Of a stretch of 64,000 nt of DNA, positions 1 to 10,729 are shown one piece after another (position 1 is the stretch's first letter; each line of letters begins with the position of its first letter). The notes beneath the pieces were generated by a model. It saw only the letters and a list, made by a program, of their open reading frames with translations. It was not told where the DNA came from and did no database searches. Location: NCBI GenBank assembly GCA_020002185.1, contig CM034533.1, positions 50,306,418-50,370,417 of the forward strand, in the 5' to 3' direction. Origin of the DNA: Paraescarpia echinospica. Lineage: Eukaryota; Annelida; Polychaeta; Sabellida; Siboglinidae. A program made the translations under genes and the position numbers.

Positions 1-90
1 CTGTTCTACTGCTCTGGCCAGCGAATGGTGATAATGATGATGTTGGTGAAAGGATGTAATATATCAATTAGCCTGTTTTTATTTTTTCAG

Positions 91-186
91 CAGTTGGTAC
101 TAAATGTTTCACGTGCAATGCAGGCGCTAAGACACAATGTCCTGGTTGTTTGGACAGTTAATACCCAAATGCCACAACGCTTGTTG
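91..186 (+). pseudogene. P1 relic exon (type copy)
   Basis: Aligns codon for codon with the intact module, 96 bp after a good TTTTTTCAG acceptor. Cys6, 9, 17 and 20 remain; Cys2 is Val and Cys31 is Leu. Codon 24 (Tyr in the module) is TAA at 159-161, and the donor position reads GA instead of GT. P1 relics follow 38 or so of the intact exons and all carry the same TAA, so the damage predates amplification. Confidence 0.75.
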
Positions 187-321
187 GAAAAAATCCTATT
201 CCTACTACTCGTTTGGATGCTATAAGTATTATTTATTTATGTTATCAATAAAAGCAATTAACTAAATGAACTTGTTTTGCACTTTTTGAATAAATGACAA
301 ATTTTACAATTGTTTTTTTAG

Positions 322-417
322 CATGTGCTACTGAATGTACCGCGTGCACTGGAGGTACCAGTGCAGAGTGCTCTGCCTGCACGGCCGGATACTACCTAGA
401 TACCACGACGTGCACTG
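322..417 (+). CDS. Cys-rich module exon 1 (reference)
   Basis: Reference 32-residue module. The acceptor is TAG in flank F1 after a T tract, the first codon is split G|CA (Ala), and the exon ends ACT G before donor GTAAC. Cysteines are at 2, 6, 9, 17, 20 and 31, with TxC and SAC CxxC pairs and GYYLD at 23-27. An ATG-started reading through the upstream flank (from 294) crosses the acceptor and is not favoured. Relics B1 and an open P3 follow. Confidence 0.68.
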
Positions 418-497
418 GTAACAAAAATACTTCAAATACTATATTGATTACTACACGTGTTTCTTTTGCATATAGGTTGGGAAATCAAAACAATAAC

Positions 498-575
498 ACC
501 AAGCGAGTATGTGTAACCTTAATGTTGAAATGTCAGACTTGCAACCCTTGATAATCTGTCGACACTTGCGAAAAC
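498..575 (+). pseudogene. B1 relic exon (type copy)
   Basis: Partial likeness to the module: Thr-Lys, then C-x6-C-x2-C in register with Cys9, 17 and 20, then TGA TAA (549-554) where the module has Gly23-Tyr24, then Asp-Thr-Cys matching the end. Two codons are missing before the last Cys. No clear acceptor adjoins it. Found in every intron that also holds P3. The homology is inferred by eye and weaker than for P relics. Confidence 0.45.
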
Positions 576-710
576 GTATCATCTGTTCTACGGCTACAGC
601 CAACGATTGGTGATGATGACGATGATGGCGAAAGAAAATAGTGTACAAAGTAACCTATTTTCCAAGGTTCGAACAAAATGCCTGTATCTACACTAGTGTT
701 TTTTTAACAG

Positions 711-803
711 ATGCTACTGAATATTTCACGTGGAATGCAGGTACTAAGACACAATGTCTTGTCTGTAAATATAGATACTACCTAAATGCCACAATGTGCA
801 TTG
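711..803 (+). pseudogene. P3 relic exon, stop-free copy
   Basis: 93 bp after TTTTAACAG, one codon shorter than the module. Cys17, 20 and 31 remain; Cys6 is Tyr and Cys9 is Trp (TGG). RYYLNAT mirrors GYYLDTT. The donor reads GAAAAC where intact exons have GGTAAC. Most P3 copies have TAG at codon 9 or codon 6; this one has no stop. Here Gly19 is Val. Confidence 0.72.
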
Positions 804-941
804 AAAACAAATCATACACCTATTTCTCTTTTGGATGCTATAACTGTTATTTATTAATATTATCATCAATGGAAGCAATTAAATAAATGAACTTGTTTGG
901 CACATTAAAATAAATTACAAACTCGATAATTGTTTTTTCAG

Positions 942-1037
942 CATGTGCTACTGAATGTACTGCATGCACTGGAGGTACCAGTGCAGAGTGCTCTGCCTGC
1001 ACGACCGGATACTACCTAGATACCACGACGTGCACTG
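942..1037 (+). CDS. Cys-rich module exon 2
   Basis: CAG acceptor, flank F3 with a short deletion that removes the usual TTTTAAAG. A22T. Donor GTAAC. Relics B2, P2. The only copy with Ala8 coded GCA after ACT. Confidence 0.62.
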
Positions 1038-1114
1038 GTAACAAAAATACTTCTAATACTATATTGATTACTACACGTGTTTCTTCTGCATATAGGTTGG
1101 GAAATGAAAACAAC

Positions 1115-1192
1115 ACAAAGCCTATATGTGTAACTTTGATGTTGATGTGTCAGACATGCCATGCATGATAATCTATGGAACCTATGGAAAAC
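1115..1192 (+). pseudogene. B2 relic exon (type copy)
   Basis: Counterpart of B1 in units that hold P1 or P2. It reads Thr-Lys, C-x6-C-x2-C, His-Ala, then TGA TAA at 1166-1171. The final Cys is lost. Other B2 copies read CPKC or CPTC in the second pair. Assignment as a module relic is by alignment with B1. Confidence 0.42.
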
Positions 1193-1322
1193 GACTGATC
1201 TGTTCTACTGCTCTGGCCAGCCAATGGTGATAATGATGATGTTGGTGAAAGGATGTAATATATAAATTAGCCTGTTTTTGAAGGATTGAACCATATGTCA
1301 GTATCGAGACTTGTTTATTCAG

Positions 1323-1418
1323 CAGGTGGTACTAAATATTTCACGTCCAATGCAGGCTCTAAGACAAAATGTCCTGGCTGTTTGGACAAATAATACCCAA
1401 ATGCCACAACGCTTATTG
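1323..1418 (+). pseudogene. P2 relic exon (type copy)
   Basis: 96 bp after TTTATTCAG. Close to P1 but more decayed: Cys2, 6, 9 and 31 are Gly, Tyr, Ser and Leu, with only Cys17 and 20 left. TAA at codon 24 (1391-1393) is shared with P1, so the stop arose before P1 and P2 split. P2 introns keep a ~40 bp stretch before the acceptor that P1 lacks. Confidence 0.72.
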
Positions 1419-1557
1419 GAAAAAATTATATTCCTAATAATCTTGGATGCTATAAGTGTTAATTATTAATGTTATCATCAGTGTAAGAAATTAATTAAAT
1501 GAAATTGTTTTGTACTTTTTAAAGAAATGACAAATTCGATAATTGTTTTTTTTTCAG

Positions 1558-1653
1558 CATGTGCTACTGAATGTACCGCGTGCACTGGAGGTACCAGTGC
1601 AGAGTGCTCCGCCTGCACGGCTGGATACTACCTAGATACCACGACGTGCACTG
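1558..1653 (+). CDS. Cys-rich module exon 3
   Basis: CAG acceptor, flank F2. Protein identical to module 1 but with synonymous TCC, GCT changes. Donor GTAAC. Relics B2, P2. Confidence 0.62.
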
Positions 1654-2170
1654 GTAACAAAAATACTTCTAATACTATTTTGGTTTCTACACATTTTTCC
1701 TGTGCATATAGGTTGGGAAATGAAAACACAAAGCCTATATGTGTAACTTTGATGTTGAAGTGTCCGAAGTGCCATGCTTTATAATCAATGGACCCTATCG
1801 AAAACGACTGATCTGTTCTACTGCTCTGGCCAGCCAATGGTGATAATGATGATGTTGGTGAAAGGATGTAATATATAAAATGGCCTGTTTTTGAAGGTTT
1901 GAACCATATGTCAGTATCGAGACTTGTTTATTCAGCAGGTGGTACTAAATATTTCACGTCCAATGCAGGCGCTAAGACAAAATGTCCTGGCTGTTTGGAC
2001 AAATAATACCCAAATGCCACAACGCTTATTGGAAAAAATTTTATTCCTAATAATCTTTGATGCTATAAGTGTTAATTATTAATGTTATCATCAGTGTAAC
2101 AAATTAAGTAAATGAAATTGTTTTGTACTTTTTAAAGAAATGACAAATTCGATAATTGTTTTTTTTTCAG

Positions 2171-2266
2171 CATGTGCTACTGAATGTACCGCGTGCACTG
2201 GAGGTACCAGTGCAGAGTGCTCCGCCTGCACGGCTGGATACTACCTAGATACCACTACGTGCACTG
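2171..2266 (+). CDS. Cys-rich module exon 4
   Basis: CAG acceptor, flank F2. Protein identical to module 1. Donor GTAAC. Relics B2, P1; the P1 here has lost one A and is frameshifted (GCTAGACAC). Confidence 0.62.
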
Positions 2267-2745
2267 GTAACAAAAATACTTCTAATACTATTTTGGTTTC
2301 TACACATTTTTCCTGTGCATATAGGTTGGGAAATGAAAACACAAAGCCTATATGTGTAACTTTGGTGTTGATGTGTCAGACATGCCATGCATGATAATCT
2401 ATGGACCCTATCGAAAACGACTGATCTGTTCTACTGCTCTGGCCAGCGAATGGTGATAATGATGATGTTGGTGAAAGGATGTAATATATCAATTAGCCTG
2501 TTTTAATTTTTTCAGCAGTTGGTACTAAATGTTTCACGTGCAATGCAGGCGCTAGACACAATGTCCTGGTTGTTTGGACAGTTAATACCCAAATGCCACA
2601 ACGCTTGTTGGAAAAAATCCTATTCCTACTACTCGTTTGGATGCTATAAGTATTATTTATTTATGTTATCAATGTAAGCAATTAACTAAATGAACTTGTT
2701 TTGCACTTTTTAAAGAAATGACAAATTTTACAATTGTTTTTTTAG

Positions 2746-2841
2746 CATGTGCTACTGAATGTACCGCGTGCACTGGAGGTACCAGTGCAGAGTGCTCTGC
2801 CTGCACGGCCGGATACTACCTAGATACCACGACGTGCACTG
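2746..2841 (+). CDS. Cys-rich module exon 5
   Basis: TAG acceptor, flank F1. Identical to module 1. Donor GTAAC. Relics B1, P3 with stop at codon 9. Confidence 0.62.
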
Positions 2842-3365
2842 GTAACAAAAATACTTCAAATACTATATTGATTACTACACGTGTTTCTTCTGCATATAGG
2901 TTGGGAAATAAAAACAATAACACCAAGCGAGTATGTGTAACCTTAATGTTGAAGTGTCAGACTTGCAACCCTTGATAATCTGTCGACACTTGCGAAAACG
3001 TATCATCTGTTCTACGGCTACAGCCAACGATTGGTGATGATGACGATGATGGCGAAAGAAAATAGTGTACAAAGTAACCTATTTTCCAAGGTTCGAACAA
3101 AATGCCTGTATCTACACTAGTGTTTTTTAACAGATGCTACTGAATATTTCACGTAGAATGCAGGTACTAAGACACAATGTCTTGGCTGTAAATATAGATA
3201 CTACCTAAATGCCACAATGTGCATTGAAAACAAATCATACACCTATTACTCTTTTGGATGCTATAACTGTTATTTATTAATATTATCATCAATGGAAGCA
3301 ATAAACTAAATGAACTTGTTTGGCACATTTTAAAGAAATTACAAACTCGATAATTGTTTTTTCAG

Positions 3366-3461
3366 CATGTGCTACTGAATGTACCTCTTGCACTGGAGGT
3401 ACCAGTGCAGAGTGCTCCGCCTGCACGACCGGATACTACCTAGATACCACGACATGCACTG
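3366..3461 (+). CDS. Cys-rich module exon 6
   Basis: CAG acceptor, flank F3. A8S and A22T, the typical pair in exons with the strong donor GTAAG. Relics B2, P1. Confidence 0.63.
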
Positions 3462-3944
3462 GTAAGAAAAATACTTCTAATACTATTTTGGTTACTACAC
3501 GTATTTCTTCTGCATATAGGTTGGGAAATGAAAACAACACAAAGCCTATATGTGTAACTTTGGTGTTGATGTGTCAGACATGCCATGCATGATAATCTAT
3601 GGTCCCTATCGAAAACGACTGATCTGTTCTACTGCTCTGGCCAGCGAATGGTGATAATGATGATGTTGGTGAAAGGATGTAATATATAAATTAGCCTGTT
3701 TTAATTTTTTCAGTAGTTGGTACTAAATGTTTCACGTGCAATGCAGGCGCTGAGACACAATGTCCTGGTTGTTTGGACAGTTAATACCCAAATGCCACAA
3801 AGCTTATTGGAAAAAATCCTATTCCTACTACTCGTTTGGATGCTATAAGTATTATTTATTTATGTTATCAATGTAAGCAATTAACTAAATGAACTTGTTT
3901 TGCACTTTTTAAAGAAATGACAAATTTTACAATTGTTTTTTTAG

Positions 3945-4040
3945 CATGTGCTACTGAATGTACCGCGTGCACTGGAGGTACCAGTGCAGAGTGCTCTGCC
4001 TGCACGGCCGGATACTACCTAGATACCACGACGTGCACTG
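3945..4040 (+). CDS. Cys-rich module exon 7
   Basis: TAG acceptor, F1. Identical to module 1. Donor GTAAC. Relics B1, P3 (stop codon 9). With exon 5 it defines a 1,199 bp step. Confidence 0.62.
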
Positions 4041-4566
4041 GTAACAAAAATACTTCAAATACTATATTGATTACTACACGTGTTTCTTCTGCATATAGGT
4101 TGGGAAATAAAAACAATAACACCAAGCGAGTATGTGTAACCTTAATGTTGAAGTGTCAGACTTGCAACCCTTGATAATCTGTCGACACTTGCGAAAACGT
4201 ATCATCTGTTCTACGGCTACAGCCAACAATTGGTGATGATGACGATGATGGCGAAAGAAAATAGTGTACAAAGTAACCTATTTTCCAAGGTTCGAACAAA
4301 ATGCCTGTATCTACACTAGTGTTTTTTTTAACAGATGCTACTGAATATTTCACGTAGAATGCAGGTACTAAGACACAATGTCTTGGCTGTAAATATAGAT
4401 ACTACCTAAATGCCACAATGTGCATTGAAAACAAATCATACACCTATTACTCTTTTGGATGCTATAACTGTTATTTATTAATATTATCATCAATGGAAGC
4501 AATAAACTAAATGAACTTGTTTGGCACATTTTAAAGAAATTACAAACTCGATAATTGTTTTTTCAG

Positions 4567-4662
4567 CATGTGCTACTGAATGTACCTCTTGCACTGGAGG
4601 TACCAGTGCAGAGTGCTCCGCCTGCACGACCGGATACTACCTAGATACCACGACATGCACTG
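4567..4662 (+). CDS. Cys-rich module exon 8
   Basis: CAG acceptor, F3. A8S, A22T. Donor GTAAG. Relics B2, P1. Confidence 0.62.
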
Positions 4663-5144
4663 GTAAGAAAAATACTTCTAATACTATTTTGGTTACTACA
4701 CGTATTTCTTCTGCATATTGGTTGGGAAATGAAAACAACACAAAGCCTATATGTGTAACTTTGGTGTTGATGTGTCAGACATGCCATGCATGATAATCTA
4801 TGGTCCCTATCGAAAACGACTGATCTGTTCTACTGCTCTGGCCAGCGAATGGTGATAATGATGATGTTGGTGAAAGGATGTAATATATAAATTAGCCTGT
4901 TTTAATTTTTTCAGTAGTTGGTACTAAATGTTTCACGTGCAATGCAGGCGCTGAGACACAATGTCCTGGTTGTTTGGACAGTTAATACCCAAATGCCACA
5001 AAGCTTATTGGAAGAAATCCTATTCCTACTACTCGTTTGGATGCTATAAGTATTATTTATTTATGTTATCAATGTAAGCAATTAACTAAATGAACTTGTT
5101 TTGCACTGTTTAAAGAAATGACAAATTTGATAATTGTTTTTTAG

Positions 5145-5240
5145 CATGTGCTACTGAATGTACCGCGTGCACTGGAGGTACCAGTGCAGAGTGCTCTGCC
5201 TGCTCGGCCGGATACTACCTAGATACCACGACGTGCACTG
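5145..5240 (+). CDS. Cys-rich module exon 9
   Basis: TAG acceptor, F1 with shortened T tract. T21S (TGC TCG). Donor GTAAC. Relics B2, P2. Counterpart of exon 37. Confidence 0.62.
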
Positions 5241-5760
5241 GTAACAAAAATACTTCTAATACTATATTGATTACTACACGTGTTTCTTCTACATATAGGT
5301 TGGGAAATGAAAACAACACAAAGCCTATATGTGTAACTTTCATGTTGATGTGTCAGACATGCCATGCATGATAATCTATGGAACCTATCGAAAACGACTG
5401 ATCTGTTCTACTGCTCTGGCCAGCCAATGGTGATAATGATGATGTTGGTGAAAGGATGTAATATATAAATTAGCCTGTTTTTGAAGGTTTGAACCATATG
5501 TCAGTATCGAGACTTGTTTATTCAGCAGGTGGTACTAAATATTTCACGTCCAATGCAGGAGCTAAGACAAAATGTCCTGGCTGTTTGGACAAATAATACC
5601 CAAATGCCACAACGCTTATTTAAAAAAATTATATTCCTAATAATCTTGGATGCTATAAGTGTTAATTATTAATGTTATCATCACTGTAAGAAATTAAGTA
5701 AATGAAATTGTTTTGTACTTTTTAAAGAAATGACAAATTCGATAATTGTTTTTTTTTCAG

Positions 5761-5856
5761 CATGTGCAACTGAATGTACCGCGTGCACTGGAGGTACCAG
5801 TGCAGAGTGCTCCGCCTGTACGGCTGGATACTACCTAGATACCACTACGTGCACTG
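5761..5856 (+). CDS. Cys-rich module exon 10
   Basis: CAG acceptor, F2. Protein as module 1 (GCA ACT at codons 3-4). Donor GTAAAA. Relics B2, P1. Counterpart of exon 38. Confidence 0.62.
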
Positions 5857-6335
5857 GTAAAAAAATACTTCTAATACTATTTTGGTTTCTACACATTTTT
5901 CCTGTGCATATAGGTTGGGAAATGAAAACACAAAGCCTATATGTGTAACTTTGATGTTGAACTGTCCGAAGTGCCACGCTTTATAATCAATGGACCCTAT
6001 CGAAAACGACTGATCTGTTCTACTGCTCTGGCCAGCGAATGGTGATAATGATGATGTTGGTGAAAGGATGTAATATATCATTTAGCCTGTTTTTATTTTT
6101 TCAGCAGTTGGTACTAAATGTTTCACGTGCAATGCAGGCGCTAAGACACAATGTCCTGGTTGTTTGGAGAGTTAATACCCAAATGACACAACGCTTGTTG
6201 GAAAAAATCCTATTCCTACTACTCGTTTGGATGCTATAAGTATTATTTATTTATTTTATCAATGTAAGCAATTAACTAAATGAACATGTTTTGCACTTTT
6301 TAAAGAAATGACAAATTTTACAATTGTTTTTTTAG

Positions 6336-6431
6336 CATGTGCTACTGAATGTACCGCGTGCACTGGAGGTACCAGTGCAGAGTGCTCTGCCTGCACGGCC
6401 GGATACTACCTAGATACCACGACGTGCACTG
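6336..6431 (+). CDS. Cys-rich module exon 11
   Basis: TAG acceptor, F1. As module 1. Donor GTAACACA, a variant shared only with exon 39. Relics B1, P3 (stop codon 9). Confidence 0.62.
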
Positions 6432-6956
6432 GTAACACAAACACTTCAAATACTATATTGATTACTACACGTGTTTCTTCTGCATATAGGTTGGGAAATA
6501 AAAACAATAACACCAAGCTAGTATGTGTAACCTTAATGTTGAAGTGTCAGACTTGCAACCCTTGATAATCTGTCGACACTTGCGAAAACGTATCATCTGT
6601 TCTACGGCTACACCCAAAGATTGGTGATGATGACGATGATGGCGAAAGAAAATAGTGTACAAAGTAACCTATTTTCCAAGGTTCGAACAAAATGCCTGTA
6701 TCTACACTAGTGTTTTTTTAACAGATGCTACTGAATATTTCACGTAGAATGCAGGTACTAAGACACAATGTCTTGGCTGTAAATATAGATACTACCTAAA
6801 TGCCACAATGTGCATTGAAAACAAATCATACACCTATTACTCTTTTGGAAGCTATATCTGTTATTTATTAATATTATCATCAATGGAAGCAATAAACTAA
6901 ATGAACTTGTTTGGCACATTTTAAAGAAATTACAAACTCGATAATTGTTTTTTCAG

Positions 6957-7052
6957 CATGTGCTACTGAATGTACCTCTTGTACTGGAGGTAGTAGTGCA
7001 GAGTGCTCCGCCTGCACGACCGGATACTACCTAGATACCACGACATGCACTG
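6957..7052 (+). CDS. Cys-rich module exon 12
   Basis: CAG acceptor, F3. A8S, T13S, A22T. Donor GTAAG. Relics B2, P2. T13S is shared only with exon 40. Confidence 0.62.
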
Positions 7053-7573
7053 GTAAGAAAAATACTTCTAATACTATTTTGGTTACTACACGTATTTCTT
7101 CTGCATATAGGTTGGGAAATGAAAACAACACAAAGCCTATATGTGTAACTTTGGTGTTGATGTGTCAGACATGCCATGCATGATAATCTATGGTCCCTAT
7201 CGAAAACGACTGATCTGTTCTACTGCTCTGGCAAGCGAATGGTGATAATGATGATGTTGGTGAAAGGATGTAATATATAAATTAGCCTGTTTTTGAAGGT
7301 TTGAACCATATGTCAGTATCGAGACTTGTTTATTCAGCAGGTGGTACTAAATATTTCACGTCCAATGCAGGAGCTAAGACAAAATGTCCTGGCTGTTTGG
7401 ACAAATAATACCCAAATGCCACAACGCTTATTGGAAAAAATTATATTCCTAATATTCTTGGATGCTATAAGTGTTAATTATTAATGTTATCATCAGTGTA
7501 AGAAATTAAGTAAATGAAATTGTTTTGTACTTTTTAAAGAAATGACAAATTCGATAATTGTTTTTTTCTTCAG

Positions 7574-7669
7574 CATGTGCTACTGAATGTACCACGTGCA
7601 CTGGGGGTACCAGTGCAGAGTGCTCCGCCTGCACGGCTGGATACTACCTAGATACCACTACGTGCACTG
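7574..7669 (+). CDS. Cys-rich module exon 13
   Basis: CAG acceptor, F2 with TTCTTCAG. A8T (ACG), unique. Donor GTAAC. Relics B2, P1. Confidence 0.62.
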
Positions 7670-8149
7670 GTAACAAAAATACTTATAATACTATTTTGGT
7701 TTCTACACATTTTTCCTGTGCATATAGGTTGGGAAATGAAAACACAAAGCCTATATGTGTAACTTTGATGTTGAAGTGTCCGAAGTGCCATGCTTTATAA
7801 TCAATGGACCCTATCGAAAACGACTGATCTGTTCTACTGCTCTGGCCAGGGAATGGTGATAATGATGATGTTGGTGAAAGGATGTAATATATCAATTAGC
7901 CTGTTTTTATTTTTTCAGCAGTTGGTACTAAATGTTTCACGTGCAATGCAGGCACTGAGACACAATGTCCTGGTTGTTTGGACAGTTAATACCCAAATGC
8001 CACAACGCTTATTGGAAAAAATCCTATTCCTACTACTCGTTTGGATGCTATAAGTATTATTTATTTATGTTATCAATATAAGCAATTAACTAAATGAACT
8101 TGTTTTGCACTTTTTAAAGAAATGACAAATTTGATAATTGTTTTTTTAG

Positions 8150-8245
8150 CATGTGTTGCTGAATGTACCGCGTGCACTGGAGGTACCAGTGCAGAGTGCT
8201 CTGCCTGCACGGCCGGATACTACCTAGATACCACGACTTGCACTG
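8150..8245 (+). CDS. Cys-rich module exon 14
   Basis: TAG acceptor, F1. A3V (unique) and T4A. Donor GTAAAA. Relics B1, P3 (stop codon 9). Start of the 1,242 bp duplicated pair. Confidence 0.62.
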
Positions 8246-8770
8246 GTAAAAAAAATATTTCAAATACTATATTGATTACTACACGTGTTTCTTCTGCATA
8301 TAGGTTGGGAAATAAAAACAATGACACCAAGCGAGTATGTGTAACCTTAATGTTGAAGTGTCAGACTTGCAACCCTTGATAATCTGTCGACACTTGCGAA
8401 AACGTATCATCTGTTCTACGGCTACAGCCAACGATTGGTGATGATGACGATGATGGAGAAAGAAAATAGTGTACAAAGTAACCTATTTCCCAAGGTTCGA
8501 ACAAAATGCCTGTATCTACACTAGTGTTTTTTTAACAGATGCTACTGAATATTTCACGTAGAATGCAGGTACTAAGACACAATGTCTTGGCTGTAAATTT
8601 AGATACTACCTAAATGCCACAATGTGCATTGAAAACAAATCATACACCTATTACTCTTTTGGATGCTATAACTGTTATTTATTAAAATTATCATCAATGG
8701 AAGCAATAAACTAAATGAACTTGTTTGGCATATTTTAAGGAAATTACAAACTCGATAATTGTTTTTTCAG

Positions 8771-8866
8771 CATGTGCTACTGAATGTACCTCTTGCACTG
8801 GAGGTACCAGTGCAGAGTGCTCCGCCTGCACGACCGGATACTACCTAGATACCACGACATGCACTG
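8771..8866 (+). CDS. Cys-rich module exon 15
   Basis: CAG acceptor, F3 with AAGGAAATT variant. A8S, A22T. Donor GTAAG. Relics B1 with an extra TAA after its second Cys, and P3 with stop at codon 6. Confidence 0.62.
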
Positions 8867-9391
8867 GTAAGAAAAATACTTCTAATACTATATTGATTAC
8901 TACATGTGTTTCTTCTGCATATAGGTTGGGAAATAAAAACAATAACATCAAGCGAGTATGTGTAACCTTAATGTTGAAGTGTTAAACTTGCAACCCTTGA
9001 TAATCTGTCGACACTTGCAAAAACGTATCATCTGTTCTACGGCTACAGCCAACGATTGGTGATGATGACGATGATGGCGAAAGAAAATAGTGTACAAAGT
9101 AACCTATGTTCCAAGGTTCGAACAAAATGCCTGTATCTACACTAGTGTTTTTTTAACAGATGCTACTGAATAGTTCACGTGGAATGCAGGTACTAAGACA
9201 CAATGTCTTGGCTGTAAATTTAGATACTACCTAAATGCCACAATGTGCATTGAAAACAAATCATACACCTTTTACTCTTTTGGATGCTATAACTGTTATT
9301 TATTAATATTATTATCAATGGAAGCAATCAACTAAATGAACTTGTTTGGCACATTTTAAAGAAATTACAAACTCGATAAATGTTTTTTCAG

Positions 9392-9487
9392 CATGTGCTA
9401 CTGAATGTACCGCATGCACTGGAGGTACCAGTGCAGAGTGCTCCGCCTGCACGACCGGATACTACCTAGATACCACGACATGCACTG
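9392..9487 (+). CDS. Cys-rich module exon 16
   Basis: CAG acceptor, F3 with GATAAATG variant. A22T. Donor GTAAAA. Relics B1, P3 (stop codon 9). Its downstream flank matches exon 14, its upstream flank matches exon 18. Confidence 0.62.
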
Positions 9488-10012
9488 GTAAAAAAAATAC
9501 TTCTAATACTATATTGATTACTACACGTGTTTCTTCTGCATATAGGTTGGGAAATAAAAACAATGACACCAAGCGAGTATGTGTAACCTTAATGTTGAAG
9601 TGTCAGACTTGCAACCCTTGATAATCTGTCGACACTTGCGAAAACGTATCATCTGTTCTACGGCTACAGCCAACGATTGGTGATGATGACGATGATGGAG
9701 AAAGAAAATAGTGTACAAAGTAACCTATTTCCCAAGGTTCGAACAAAATGCCTGTATCTACACTAGTGTTTTTTTAACAGATGCTACTGAATATTTCACG
9801 TAGAATGCAGGTACTAAGACACAATGTCTTGGCTGTAAATTTAGATACTACCTAAATGCCACAATGTGCATTGAAAACAAATCATACACCTATTACTCTT
9901 TTGGATGCTATAACTGTTATTTATTAAAATTATCATCAATGGAAGCAATAAACTAAATGAACTTGTTTGGCATATTTTAAGGAAATTACAAACTCGATAA
10001 TTGTTTTTTCAG

Positions 10013-10108
10013 CATGTGCTACTGAATGTACCTCTTGCACTGGAGGTACCAGTGCAGAGTGCTCCGCCTGCACGACCGGATACTACCTAGATACCACGAC
10101 ATGCACTG
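10013..10108 (+). CDS. Cys-rich module exon 17
   Basis: CAG acceptor, F3. A8S, A22T. Donor GTAAG. Relics B1 (extra TAA), P3 (stop codon 6). Near-identical copy of exon 15 and its flanks, 1,242 bp on. Confidence 0.62.
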
Positions 10109-10633
10109 GTAAGAAAAATACTTCTAATACTATATTGATTACTACATGTGTTTCTTCTGCATATAGGTTGGGAAATAAAAACAATAACATCAAGCGAGTA
10201 TGTGTAACCTTAATGTTGAAGTGTTAAACTTGCAACCCTTGATAATCTGTCGACACTTGCAAAAACGTATCATCTGTTCTACGGCTACAGCCAACGATTG
10301 GTGATGATGACGATGATGGCGAAAGAAAATAGTGTACAAAGTAACCTATGTTCCAAGGTTCGAACAAAATGCCTGTATCTACACTAGTGTTTTTTTAACA
10401 GATGCTACTGAATAGTTCACGTGGAATGCAGGTACTAAGACACAATGTCTTGGCTGTAAATTTAGATACTACCTAAATGCCACAATGTGCATTGAAAACA
10501 AATCATACACCTTTTACTCTTTTGGATGCTATAACTGTTATTTATTAATATTATTATCAATGGAAGCAATAAACTAAATGAACTTGTTTGGCACATTTTA
10601 AAGAAATTACAAACTCGATAAATGTTTTTTCAG

Positions 10634-10729
10634 CATGTGCTACTGAATGTACCGCGTGCACTGGAGGTACCAGTGCAGAGTGCTCCGCCTGCACGACCGG
10701 ATACTACCTAGATACCACGACATGCACTG
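10634..10729 (+). CDS. Cys-rich module exon 18
   Basis: CAG acceptor, F3 (GATAAATG). A22T. Donor GTAAAA. Relics B2 (CPTC form), P2. Confidence 0.62.

Larger units (their letters stand above)
8150..10633 (+). repeat. 1,242 bp two-exon block in tandem
   Basis: Exons 14-15 and 16-17 with their introns repeat at +1,242. Private changes (AAGGAAATT flank, GTGTTAAAC stop, GATGGAGAAAG) occur in both copies. Exon 14 itself differs from exon 16, so one end of the event lies inside that exon. Confidence 0.8.

Noticed and set aside
294..551. An ATG-started 85-residue reading frame over exon 1, repeated in most units, as a family of small secreted Cys-rich proteins
   Set aside because: The ATG lies in the acceptor flank and the frame runs through a variable T tract, the AG and GT borders and into a relic with TGA TAA. 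Exon 53 keeps the module but has lost the ATG. Some units have T- or A-tract indels that shift the outer parts but never the 96 bp core.
476..575. A spliced exon B1 from the TATAG at 471-475 to the GT at 576
   Set aside because: It would contain tandem TGA TAA in the module frame, and the acceptor is too far upstream of the aligned module start, so it is listed only as a possible relic.
451..648. Minus-strand 65-residue frames rich in His (RHHRHHH)
   Set aside because: They are the complement of the GAT-rich tract and the B relic, show no start context or domain, and track unit type only because the DNA is repeated.
91..803. A non-standard genetic code in which TAA, TAG and TGA are sense, making the relics live
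   Set aside because: Intact exons contain no TAA, TAG or TGA codon in 106 copies. The relic stops replace Tyr, Gly or Cys/Trp positions, not one amino acid, and the same relics have lost donors and cysteines.
641..886. An 81-residue frame through the stop-free P3 as a separate gene
   Set aside because: It starts in intron sequence and passes the AACAG acceptor and dead donor; its only module-like part is the relic. In the other units a TAG breaks the frame.
7790..8053. Plus-strand 87-residue hydrophobic frames across P1 relics
   Set aside because: They run in a different frame from the module through the acceptor T tract; the hydrophobic run is the pyrimidine tract read as Phe and Leu.
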